From Planctomycetales bacterium (lineage in GTDB: Bacteria > Planctomycetota > Planctomycetia > Pirellulales > UBA7805), in contig WVZU01000340.1 in the NCBI GenBank assembly GCA_011772275.1, positions 1 through 8,465 of the forward strand: 8,465 nt of DNA, given 5' to 3'. The translations under genes were made by a program, and so were the position numbers. A model generated the notes under the pieces. The model had not been told where the DNA came from. It saw only the letters and a program-made list of their open reading frames with translations, and did no database searches. Below are positions 1 to 6,959 of this stretch, piece after piece (the first letter of the stretch is position 1; each line of letters starts with the position of its first letter).

Positions 1-1196
1 TTGGCCGCCGCTTTCTCTTTTTCTTCCTCGCCAGCCGGATCGCTATCCTCTTCCTGGTCCTGGCCTGCATCCACGCTCTTGTCGGCCCCGGCCACGTTAC
101 CGAACCGCAGTACATACTCGACGCCCGTCTGCAGACCGATATTGATTTCGCCATTGTTGGAGAGGAGGACAAACTGTGGCTGGTCATCGGGCCCTTTGAC
201 CCGCTGAAAAAAGAAGCCGCGGCGTTCCAGGTCATCGATCGCGCCTGGATTTTTTGTAATTGCCTTTTGCAGGTTTTCTCCCAGGCCTTTGGCTTTCCGC
301 CGGACGTCGACGATTTGCAGATCATCCAGAGCGAACTTGAGGTCGTTTAACTTGGACGTATTCAACTCTTCGTTGTCCGCCAGTTTTTCCTCGTTGGGCT
401 TGTTGTCAGCAAACACCACCAGTTGCTCAAGCTTCCACAAGAAATCTTCCTGGTCATAGACCAGATCGATGGAAGACTTCATGTCCAGGTCAGTGGCCAA
501 GGCTATCTGGGGCCCGCCGGGTCCGAAGACAAGCTGTCGCTGGACGACGGCCGAGTAGTCATTGATGGCGACCTGAGTGACGTCGGACGTATCCAGCTTC
601 AACAAATCGCGTTCGATCCAGTCTTCAAATTTCGTTGACAGCTTGCCGGGATCGATCTGGACCGTATAGACCTGGTCTTTTCCGGCGCGGCGTACGTACC
701 GCTGACCTTCGCCTCCTTTCACTTCGTCGCCGATCACGAAGTCGGCCATGATCTTGCCATCCTCGGTGCTCATCGTGACCCGCATCCCCACTCCGGACTC
801 ACCGCCACCCACCGAAACGCTCAACGGATCCAAGACACCAAAATCCTGATGAGCGGCAGGGCTGTCGTCGACGACATCCAGGATCTCGACGTTGTTGACA
901 AAATTAACCGCTTCGGCCAGATGGTCCTGGGCGTCGGCCGGATAATCTTCATGCGACGGGATGCAATACACGCCGTCCACCTTGCCGACCTCGAATGGCT
1001 CGGGCTTGCCTGTCTCGTTGTCGAAGGTGACGATTTTCAGCCGTTGCACCTGCAGGGGGTCTTCGATATCCACGAAGGCCGAGCCGATGTCGTCTTCGGC
1101 AGTCCGCTGGGGGGCTTCGCGACTGACGACAAAGGCCGCAATTCCGGTGACGAGGGCCGCAAACAGAAAACCAATCGTTTTGACTTCTTCGCTCAT
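1..1196 (-). CDS. DUF4340 domain protein, membrane anchored (3' end cut off by window)
   Basis: The frame opens with ATG at 1196 and stays open to base 1, giving 398 residues without a stop, so the C-terminus is missing. Residues 7-24 form one hydrophobic helix, probably a membrane anchor with the rest outside the cytoplasm. The remainder reads as DUF4340: FEVGKVDGVYCIPSHEDYPA near 68-87, an FGVLDP motif near 119-124, and a second block near 164-201 (GQRYVRR...VYTVQI...FEDWIERDLL). The tail from about 376 is rich in Asp, Glu and Lys and is likely disordered. An in-frame TGA four codons upstream limits the start to ATG or the adjacent TTG; a purine-rich GGAAGTGAGAG lies just upstream. It follows the permease fusion by 59 bp and is probably its operon partner. 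DUF4340 has no defined biochemical activity; its usual neighbourhood with GldG-type ABC genes suggests an accessory role in the same complex. The family call is from remembered motifs. Confidence 0.88.
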   Translation of the reverse strand, partial: MSEEVKTIGFLFAALVTGIAAFVVSREAPQRTAEDDIGSAFVDIEDPLQVQRLKIVTFDNETGKPEPFEVGKVDGVYCIPSHEDYPADAQDHLAEAVNFVNNVEILDVVDDSPAAHQDFGVLDPLSVSVGGGESGVGMRVTMSTEDGKIMADFVIGDEVKGGEGQRYVRRAGKDQVYTVQIDPGKLSTKFEDWIERDLLKLDTSDVTQVAINDYSAVVQRQLVFGPGGPQIALATDLDMKSSIDLVYDQEDFLWKLEQLVVFADNKPNEEKLADNEELNTSKLNDLKFALDDLQIVDVRRKAKGLGENLQKAITKNPGAIDDLERRGFFFQRVKGPDDQPQFVLLSNNGEINIGLQTGVEYVLRFGNVAGADKSVDAGQDQEEDSDPAGEEEKEKAAA

Positions 1197-1255
1197 CAAA
1201 TTCTCTCACTTCCCATGGATAGCGACCCGCAGGATCTATCGGACTGGCCGATCGG
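1197..1255 (-). other. Short intra-operon spacer with a small hairpin
   Basis: The 59 bp between the permease stop and the DUF4340 start contain a 5-bp inverted repeat, ATCGG at 1238-1242 and CCGAT at 1248-1252, just after the TAG stop. No T-run follows on the minus strand, so it does not look like an intrinsic terminator. The spacer gives no reason to break the operon here. Confidence 0.4.
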
Positions 1256-4114
1256 CTAGACCAACCGGCTGGCGGCGACCGATTCACGCTCCTGAGCTCG
1301 GCGGAAGAAGAACACCCAGATCGCGATGATCAAGGGCGGGATCGGCGGCAACAGGACAGCCAGCAGTTTGTAGTTATCCTGAACCTGATGAATCTGTGCC
1401 GCCATCTGGTTGTCGATTTCGCGATACCGTTTCTCTTCTTCCCGGTCGAGGCTCTCTTTGCGAGCGCTAATTCGGTCGCTGATACTGGTCTGGAGGATTC
1501 TCAGCTTTTCCTCCTTTTCGCGAAGGGACATCTCTTGATCGTTGCGCAGCTCGTCAAGCCGCTGGTCTAGTTCCTTTTGTTCGGCATACAGCAGATCTTT
1601 GAATTCCTGTTTCGCCTGTTTACGAGCGTCGCTTCGCGCCCGCTTGGCCTCGTCCGTCAATCGCTGTACCGCCGCCAGTTCGCGGTGCACGTGTCGCCGC
1701 TTGCGGATATCAACAAAGCGATCGTCATCGGCCAGCGTATCCAGAATGTTTAGCACAAAGGGAACGTTATCCAGCTGCCAGCGCGAGAAGCGTTCCCCGA
1801 ATATTTCGTTGCGGGCCCGCAATTCGAAAAAGAAACCCGACAGGGTATCGATATCGGCCACCAGCACCACGTTGATATTCCGGCCCGTATCGGCAGTGGC
1901 ATCCTCCGCATCGTCTTCCTGGCTGGGGGGAGCCTCGATGCGGATGTGGGCGGCCAGGGTGAATTCATTGATCGTCTGTACCTCGTCCAGTTCCATTTCG
2001 TCCCGCGACCGCAACAGCTGCTGACCGAAGGGGGTGGTCGTGAGGCAGCTGTCGTACGGCACGGTGCCGGAGTTTTTCCCGCCGGTCGTGACCAGGGGCA
2101 CAAACTGGCGATCGAGGTCACTGCCGGTGTCTTCCAGCCCGCCGGGGTAGAGAAACAGCATCTTCTGCAGACGGGAACTGATGGGGCTCTCGGCGGAAAA
2201 CGCCTCGTCCGCTCCGCAGTTGGGTGTGATCCACACGAATTCGTTCTGGACTTCGGCATCTTCGGGATGAGGATTATAGTCCTGCCAGACGACCAATGTC
2301 TGCCCGCCGCCTGGCATCCCCACACCGCCCAGGCCGATCCGGCTGACCAGGTTGACACCCAGCAGGTCCCAAAGTTTGCTGATGTCACCCTTTTGCTCAG
2401 GCTGGCGTGGCATGAACATATTGCCGCCGCCCCGTTTAGGCTGGCTGGTGCCGGGCGCGGGAAACAGCAGCGGAAAGGGATCCTCAAAAATGGCCGTCGG
2501 TGTGCCGCGGCGCACGACGTCCAGCAAGTTTTGCAGCTGGGGTTCGGTCAACGAAGACGGCTGGACGGCCAGCAGGACATCGAAGTTTTTTGTAATGGGC
2601 GCATCGGCCCTGACGCGGACGATCTCGTATTGCTTGCGGAGTTCCTCGATCAGGGGTCGTTCGCTGGCATCGGGCCGAGCAAACGAACCGGCCTGCATCA
2701 AGGCGGCATCGGTTTCCAGAACGCCGATCGTCATCCGCTGCTGCTGGGTGACCGTGGCCAGCGAACGCATCAGTTCGTACTCGATCGGCAGGCTCTCGCC
2801 CATGAAGGGGATCACCGCGCGTTCCTGGCCCGACTTGAAGGCCACGCCAAAGATGACGTTCTGGGTGGTGCGCGCCCCGCGGACGGTCGTTTCGACCGCT
2901 TCGCGTTCGATCCCGTACAGCATCTCGGCCCGGTTGGCCTGTTCGCTGTACAGATCGATTCCGTCGTAAATCTTCAAGGACACCTTGTCGCCGCCGATGG
3001 CGTTGATTTCCCGCAAGGCCGCCAGCAAATCGAAGCGTTTCTGGACAAATTGTTCCGGCAGATCTCGACTGATGAACGCCTCGATGGAAATCAGGTACTG
3101 ATCCGTCGCGTCGGCCACGTTTTTGACCAGGGCCACGGAGGAGGCGGAGAGCGAGCTGAGCCCTTCGCTGGTGACGTCGCGACGAAAGAGCTGCCTGTGC
3201 GCGGCAAAGACGCTGACCGAGCCGGCGATCAGCAGCAGGGCGATGACCCGTACCACATAGTGCCCCCCCATCGCTCGACCGTCCCTCCCCCCCGACCAAT
3301 GGCGACGACCGATCAGCACCATACACAGATACAACATGGTCACGATGATCACGAGGAAGTACACCACGCTGGCAAAGCTGATCACGCCCGTTTCGAAATC
3401 TTGGAATTTGTAGGCGATGCTGAACTTACCCAGGGCGCGACCGATCGCTTCGGGAAACACGACTTCTGCCCAGGCGACGATCACCAGCGGGACGCAGAAC
3501 ACGACTCCCAACACGAATCCCACGGTCAGGTTGGCCGTGAGGAAGGAGGCCACCATCCCCACCGCCAGCATCGCCAGGCCGACCATCCAGTAACCGAAAT
3601 AATTCCCCAAAAACAGCCCGATGTCGGGATTTCCCAGGTTGATCAGCACCAGGAAATTGGAGATCTGCGAGAACAGCAGCGAGACGGTAAAGATGGCGGC
3701 CGCAGCCAGGTACTTGCCCAACACGATGTCCAGGTCGTCTGCGGGAATGGTTAACAGCAATTCGTCCGTTCCCTGCCGCCGCTCCTCAGCCCAAATGCTC
3801 ATCGTGATCGCCGGAATAAACACCAACATGATCGTCGGCAGCACACGGTTCAACTGGTCCAGGTTGGCCAGATTGGCGTTGAAAAATTCTTCCGGCCAGA
3901 ACGCGGCGAACGAGGTGAGGGCCACGAACAGGCAGAGGAATACATAACCGGTAGGGTTGGTGAAGTAGGCGATGAAGTTGCGTTTCAATACTGCAAAAGC
4001 GGGTTTCTTCCAGACGTAGATCACGCCCAGCAGAACGACCAGCGGCACCAGGAACAACAAATCAATACCCAACAAGGTAATCAAAGCCGTGAATCTGTCG
4101 GAAAATCTTTCCAT
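1256..4114 (-). CDS. GldF-GldG type fusion: ABC-2 permease plus GldG-like auxiliary domain, with C-terminal coiled coil
   Basis: This 952-residue protein joins two usually separate subunits. Residues 1-270 are an ABC-2 permease with several membrane helices. It carries the GldF/NosY-type signature around 101-124 (PAITM..WAEERRQGT.ELLLT.P) and a GldF-like segment at 42-59 (LKRNFIAYFTNPTGYVF). A Gly/Arg-rich linker (273-285) leads to a helix at 287-305 and then RRDVTSEGLSSLS (311-323), the segment that opens the soluble part of GldG. The GldG-like region ends near 782-807 (DNVPFVLNILDTLADDDRFV). Residues 729-744 are an acidic, probably disordered loop. A Lys/Glu/Arg-rich coiled coil covers about 811-912, followed by a hydrophobic helix at 917-937 and a short basic tail. 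The ATG lies 6 bp after the ATPase stop; GGAGG at 4129-4133 is 14 nt upstream, so translation may be coupled. The likely role is the membrane part of an ABC system powered by the adjacent ATPase; the substrate is unknown. Confidence 0.93.
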   Translation of the reverse strand: MERFSDRFTALITLLGIDLLFLVPLVVLLGVIYVWKKPAFAVLKRNFIAYFTNPTGYVFLCLFVALTSFAAFWPEEFFNANLANLDQLNRVLPTIMLVFIPAITMSIWAEERRQGTDELLLTIPADDLDIVLGKYLAAAAIFTVSLLFSQISNFLVLINLGNPDIGLFLGNYFGYWMVGLAMLAVGMVASFLTANLTVGFVLGVVFCVPLVIVAWAEVVFPEAIGRALGKFSIAYKFQDFETGVISFASVVYFLVIIVTMLYLCMVLIGRRHWSGGRDGRAMGGHYVVRVIALLLIAGSVSVFAAHRQLFRRDVTSEGLSSLSASSVALVKNVADATDQYLISIEAFISRDLPEQFVQKRFDLLAALREINAIGGDKVSLKIYDGIDLYSEQANRAEMLYGIEREAVETTVRGARTTQNVIFGVAFKSGQERAVIPFMGESLPIEYELMRSLATVTQQQRMTIGVLETDAALMQAGSFARPDASERPLIEELRKQYEIVRVRADAPITKNFDVLLAVQPSSLTEPQLQNLLDVVRRGTPTAIFEDPFPLLFPAPGTSQPKRGGGNMFMPRQPEQKGDISKLWDLLGVNLVSRIGLGGVGMPGGGQTLVVWQDYNPHPEDAEVQNEFVWITPNCGADEAFSAESPISSRLQKMLFLYPGGLEDTGSDLDRQFVPLVTTGGKNSGTVPYDSCLTTTPFGQQLLRSRDEMELDEVQTINEFTLAAHIRIEAPPSQEDDAEDATADTGRNINVVLVADIDTLSGFFFELRARNEIFGERFSRWQLDNVPFVLNILDTLADDDRFVDIRKRRHVHRELAAVQRLTDEAKRARSDARKQAKQEFKDLLYAEQKELDQRLDELRNDQEMSLREKEEKLRILQTSISDRISARKESLDREEEKRYREIDNQMAAQIHQVQDNYKLLAVLLPPIPPLIIAIWVFFFRRAQERESVAASRLV
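3269..3288 (-). promoter_or_regulatory. Possible internal ribosome binding site and start at the GldF/GldG junction
   Basis: Met282 of the fusion (ATG at 3271-3269) lies directly before the helix that would be the N-terminus of a free GldG. GGAGGG sits at 3288-3283, 11 nt upstream of that ATG. The arrangement could allow a separate protein of about 671 residues from the same mRNA. The motif could equally be a by-product of Gly/Arg codons in the linker, so confidence is low. Confidence 0.3.
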
Positions 4115-4120
4115 GGCTGT

Positions 4121-4897
4121 TTAGGCATCCTCCCCGCTGGCGGCCGTTAATTTGGCAAAACGGATGTCCAACCCCTGGCCATCGGTATCCAGTTCGTCCA
4201 GGCTCCCGTCGAAGACGAGGCGCCCCTCATGAATGAACAGCACCCGGCTGGCCATCGCTTGGACCTCCTGCAGGATATGGGTGGACAGCAGAATTGTCTT
4301 CTCCTCGCCCAGCCGTTTGAGTGTCTGGCGGACTTCGCGAATCTGGTTGGGATCGAGTCCCGCCGTGGGCTCGTCCATGATCAGCACGTCCGGTTCGTGC
4401 AAAAGGGTTTGAGCCATACCCACCCGCTGGCGATAACCACGCGAAAGTTTGCTGATGGGCTTGCGTAACACGTTTTGCAACGCGCACAGATCCACGACGC
4501 GTTCAATCCGTTGTTCGATCATATCGGTCGGCAGGCAACGCGCTTCGCCGAAAAAGTGCAACAGGCTGTAAGGGGTCATGTCGGGATAGAGCGGGCCGTT
4601 TTCTGGCAGGTAGCCCAACCGGGTCGAGCCAGCCAGGCGGTCGGTGGACATGTCGTGTCCAGAAATTCGCGCCGTACCGGCCGAGGGAGCCAGGTAGCCG
4701 GTCAACAACTTCATCGTCGTGCTCTTCCCCGCCCCGTTGGGTCCCAGGAAGGCCACCACCTCGCCCGGGGCGATTTGGAAGCTGACGTCGCGGACGGCGG
4801 CGAAATCCCCGTAGAACTTGGAGAGCCCGATTGCCTCGATGGCCGGGCCGGCTGTGGACTCATCTTGCTGTTGGCTAATCATCGTCCTCCGCTCCAT
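4121..4897 (-). CDS. ABC transporter ATP-binding protein, GldA-like
   Basis: This 258-residue protein is a complete ABC ATPase, the usual length for a lone ABC-2 nucleotide-binding subunit. Visible motifs are Walker A GPNGAGKST (52-60), the signature LSRGYRQR (151-158), Walker B VLIMDEP (171-177), the D-loop GLDP (180-183) and the switch histidine in LLSTHIL (H207). The Q-loop region reads GYLPENGPLYPDMT, with Glu rather than Gln at 99; this YLPE..PLY form is typical of the GldA and related subfamily, so it is not a defect. The protein should hydrolyse ATP at the inner face of the membrane to drive the permease fusion encoded 6 bp downstream. Two starts compete: ATG at 4897 and ATG at 4882 (Met6). 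The later one has the better ribosome binding site, so the mature protein may start MISQQQ. It is the first gene of the three-gene operon. The family assignment is secure; the transported substrate is not visible. Confidence 0.96.
   Translation of the reverse strand: MERRTMISQQQDESTAGPAIEAIGLSKFYGDFAAVRDVSFQIAPGEVVAFLGPNGAGKSTTMKLLTGYLAPSAGTARISGHDMSTDRLAGSTRLGYLPENGPLYPDMTPYSLLHFFGEARCLPTDMIEQRIERVVDLCALQNVLRKPISKLSRGYRQRVGMAQTLLHEPDVLIMDEPTAGLDPNQIREVRQTLKRLGEEKTILLSTHILQEVQAMASRVLFIHEGRLVFDGSLDELDTDGQGLDIRFAKLTAASGEDA
4886..4895 (-). promoter_or_regulatory. Ribosome binding site favouring the second start of the ABC ATPase
   Basis: On the minus strand GGAGCGGAGG precedes the ATG at 4882. 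The first GGAG is 9 nt from that ATG and the second GGAGG is 3 nt from it. The upstream ATG at 4897 has only GGGA two bases before it. This favours 4882 as the working start, removing five residues. Confidence 0.5.
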
Positions 4898-5020
4898 TTT
4901 CCCATCCCAACCGCCTCATGGCCCAAGGGTGTCCGGGCTTGCCGAACCAGGAAAGAAGGCGGCTGTCGCCAGGTTGGGAGTGTACGAGGCGGCGTGCAGA
5001 CGACCGCCGCTGGCAGGAAT

Positions 5021-5037
5021 GGGCCGGATACTGGCCC
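5021..5037 (-). other. Small inverted repeat in the ABC operon leader
   Basis: GGGCC (5021-5025) and GGCCC (5033-5037) can pair around a 7-nt loop. If the promoter at 5056-5083 is used, this hairpin lies near the 5' end of an mRNA leader of about 150 nt, where it could affect stability. It resembles no known riboswitch, and in GC-rich DNA a 5-bp stem can arise by chance. Confidence 0.25.
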
Positions 5038-5055
5038 GGACCCACAGCTGGTCAG

Positions 5056-5083
5056 AATGTATCGACTCGGGTCGACGTGTCAA
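5056..5083 (-). promoter_or_regulatory. Sigma70-like promoter for the ABC operon
   Basis: Read on the minus strand, TTGACA (5083-5078) is a perfect -35 consensus. It is followed after 16 bp by TACATT (5061-5056), which matches four of six -10 positions. Transcription would start near 5049, giving a leader of roughly 150 nt before the ATPase start. This is the best promoter-like pair I see in the 426-bp gap and it faces the operon. It rests on consensus matching only; planctomycete promoters are poorly characterised. Confidence 0.5.
5062..5075. promoter_or_regulatory. Inverted repeat filling the promoter spacer, possible operator
   Basis: TCGAC (5062-5066) and GTCGA (5071-5075) form an inverted repeat with a 4-bp centre. 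It lies wholly between the proposed -35 and -10 boxes, where a dimeric regulator would block or reshape RNA polymerase binding. No regulator gene is in the window. The half-sites are short and could be chance. Confidence 0.3.
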
Positions 5084-5169
5084 GGCTTATTGCCCGCCTC
5101 GGCTGCTCCTGCCATCTACATACGGGGGCCAGCTCGTCACGGTTCTCCCGGATCGCCCTTTTGCGGTCA

Positions 5170-5193
5170 GGGAGGGGGAGGGGGAGGGGGGGG
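5170..5193 (+). repeat. G-quadruplex motif / GGGGGA repeat, copy 1
   Basis: Four G-runs of 3, 5, 5 and 8 bases are separated by single A residues. Single-base loops with long G-runs are the classic form of a very stable parallel G-quadruplex. The Gs are on the plus strand, which is the template for the genes here, so a transcript crossing it would be C-rich. It lies between nadB and the ABC promoter. Confidence 0.8.
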
Positions 5194-5247
5194 ATTTACC
5201 GAACGTGGTTTGAGATTCGGAAGAAGAACCCACGTGGCGGCCCTTGT

Positions 5248-5270
5248 GCCCCGTCTCCCGCTGGCGGGGC
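5248..5270 (-). terminator. GC-rich hairpin downstream of nadB, weak terminator candidate
   Basis: GCCCCG (5248-5253) and CGGGGC (5265-5270) form a 6-bp all-GC stem with an 11-nt loop, starting about 54 bp after the nadB stop. No T-run follows on the minus strand, so it is not a standard intrinsic terminator. Together with the flanking C-rich transcript segments it may help end transcription or protect the nadB mRNA 3' end. Confidence 0.3.
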
Positions 5271-5275
5271 CGGTC

Positions 5276-5299
5276 GGGGGAGGGGGAGGGGGAGGGGGG
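5276..5299 (+). repeat. G-quadruplex motif / GGGGGA repeat, copy 2
   Basis: Four G-runs of 5, 5, 5 and 6 bases are separated by single A residues, a near copy of the tract at 5170-5193. It begins 25 bp past the nadB stop codon in the direction of transcription. It lies on the template strand, so the nadB 3' untranslated RNA would contain four C-runs separated by U. Confidence 0.85.
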
Positions 5300-5323
5300 A
5301 AATTGCCATTTCCAAACAGGTTT

Positions 5324-6949
5324 TCAGCACGAATCGTCCGCCGGCCGCACGAAGGCCAGGTGCCGTCGCCAGTGCGGGTCGTCCGTATTTGGAAAGTCCG
5401 CCCGCTGGTGGACACCCCGCGTCTCCTGGCGAGCGAGGGCGGCTTCGATCATCAATTTGGCGACCGTCAGCATGTTCTGCAGCTCCCAGCCTGCGGGCTC
5501 ACGAAACTGCCGCGAGAGCACGTACTGGCACCACCCCTCGATGGTACCCAGGGCCGACACCAGGGAATCCCTCTCACGGCGGACACCCACAAACCGCCAC
5601 ATGAGACTTTTTAACGTATTGCGGATATCGCCCAGATTGAGCTGGTCGCCGCCATCGGCGACAACCGGACTAAGGATCGCCGCGCCTTCAAAGCGGTCGG
5701 GCATATCCAACGCTGCCTGGCTGGCACCCCGACCCGCATGGGCTCCGAAGACCATGCCTTCCAGGAGGCTATTGGAGGCCAGTCGGTTAGCGCCGTGCAG
5801 TCCGCTGGAAGTGACCTCACCGGCCGCCCACAGACCGGGTACCGTCGTCCGGCCCTGGGCATCGACGGTGACGCCGCCGATGAAATAGTGCGCACCGGGG
5901 CGGACGGGAATCAGATCGGCAGCGACGTCCAGGCCAAATTCAGCGCAGGTGGCGGTGATTCCCGGAAATCGAACGTGGACATGTTCGGCAGCCAGCTGGG
6001 ACAAATCGAGATACACGCTGGGGTGTCGCGTCTTGTCCATCTGGGCCACGATCGCCTGGCTGACGACATCGCGGGGGGCAAGTTCCATCCGTTGATCGTA
6101 GTCGCCCATGAAACGATGGCCGTGGCAATCGACCAGGTGCGCACCTTCCCCTCGAATCGCTTCGGTGATCAAGGTCCGATTACTCCCGGCGACATACAGC
6201 ATCGTTGGATGGAATTGCATGAATTCCATGTCGCGGATTTCGGCGCCCGCGCGGTAGGCCAGTGCGAGACCGTCCCCGGTGGCGACGTCCGGGTTACTTG
6301 TTTCGCGATAGACCTGTCCCGCCCCGCCGGTACAAAGGATCGTCTGCTTGGCCCACACCAGGCTGCAGACGTTTGCCTGTTGAGCGACCAGTGCGCCGAG
6401 GCAGGTTCCGTCTGCAGAGAGGATATCCACGGTAAAGGCGTCTTCCCAAATCCGCACGTTGGGCAAGCGGTCTGTCCAGTGGATAACGGCCTTCATGATT
6501 TCCCTGCCGGTTGCATCGACCGAATGCACGATGCGGTCATGGCTATGTCCCCCTTCCCTGCCCAGGGACAGTTCGCCGGCCACCTTATCGAAGTCGGCTC
6601 CCCAGCGGATGAGTTCGTCGATCCGTTGGGGTGCTTCGTGGACCACCATCTTCACAATCTGTTCGTCACACAATCCGCCACCGGCCCGGAGCGTATCGGC
6701 GACATGATCTTCGAACCGGTCTGTCGGATCCATGACGCCGGCAATTCCTCCTTGTGCATACGCGCTGCTGGACTGCGGCAGCTTGTCCTTGGTGACGACC
6801 AGCGTCGAGAGTCCTGCATCGATTTCGATCGCGGCCCGCAGGCCGGCCAAACCGCCGCCGATGATCAGCACATCCACAAAATGATGGGCCAACTGCTTGG
6901 GATGAAAAGCAGACAGGTAGCGAGGAATCGTGTGGGTCGGGGCGGTCAT
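5324..6949 (-). CDS. nadB: L-aspartate oxidase
   Basis: NadB oxidises L-aspartate to iminosuccinate with FAD, passing electrons to O2 or fumarate; NadA then makes quinolinate for NAD. It is a cytoplasmic enzyme. The 541 residues match the family length (about 540 in E. coli). The N-terminal FAD-binding fold shows VDVLIIGGGLAGLRAA (GxGxxG at 31-36) and SSAYAQGGIAG (61-71). Active-site landmarks keep a constant +3 offset from E. coli numbering: HPT at 247-249, R293 in APRD, H354 in HYFIGGV, and R389 in GLHGANRLASNSLLEG (383-398). The C-terminal helical domain ends with the usual RG.H.R.DFP..DD pattern. It appears intact. The ATG at 6949 follows the upstream stop by 10 bp with no clear Shine-Dalgarno; no later Met occurs before residue 73, so this start is well supported. 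No nadA or nadC is in the window. Co-transcription with the upstream gene is likely. Confidence 0.97.
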   Translation of the reverse strand: MTAPTHTIPRYLSAFHPKQLAHHFVDVLIIGGGLAGLRAAIEIDAGLSTLVVTKDKLPQSSSAYAQGGIAGVMDPTDRFEDHVADTLRAGGGLCDEQIVKMVVHEAPQRIDELIRWGADFDKVAGELSLGREGGHSHDRIVHSVDATGREIMKAVIHWTDRLPNVRIWEDAFTVDILSADGTCLGALVAQQANVCSLVWAKQTILCTGGAGQVYRETSNPDVATGDGLALAYRAGAEIRDMEFMQFHPTMLYVAGSNRTLITEAIRGEGAHLVDCHGHRFMGDYDQRMELAPRDVVSQAIVAQMDKTRHPSVYLDLSQLAAEHVHVRFPGITATCAEFGLDVAADLIPVRPGAHYFIGGVTVDAQGRTTVPGLWAAGEVTSSGLHGANRLASNSLLEGMVFGAHAGRGASQAALDMPDRFEGAAILSPVVADGGDQLNLGDIRNTLKSLMWRFVGVRRERDSLVSALGTIEGWCQYVLSRQFREPAGWELQNMLTVAKLMIEAALARQETRGVHQRADFPNTDDPHWRRHLAFVRPADDSC

Positions 6950-6959
6950 GGTGCGGGAT

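Noticed and set aside
1196..1216. Six-codon upstream frame (ATG at 1216) whose TGA overlaps the DUF4340 start as TGATG
   Set aside because: It has an attractive coupling geometry but is too short to test by eye, and the ATG is part of a chance CCATGG. No supporting conservation is available.
1946..3754. Open frame of 602 codons on the plus strand
   Set aside because: It is antisense to the permease fusion, which has clear domain motifs. Its His/Gln/Asp/Gly-rich product has no recognisable domain and is a by-product of GC-rich codon use.
4120..4130. Glu in place of the Q-loop Gln of the ABC ATPase as a possible inactive enzyme (residue 99 of that protein)
   Set aside because: The YLPE..PLY form is normal in GldA and related ABC-2 ATPases, and all other catalytic motifs are intact.
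4898..5323. Riboswitch or small RNA in the intergenic gap, for example a NAD-related element after nadB
   Set aside because: I could find no conserved riboswitch core; only short GC stems and the G/C tracts are present.
5167..5415. Small minus-strand frame of 82 codons with two polyproline runs
   Set aside because: The proline runs are simply the translated C-rich strand of the two G-quadruplex tracts, and its start lies inside nadB in another frame.
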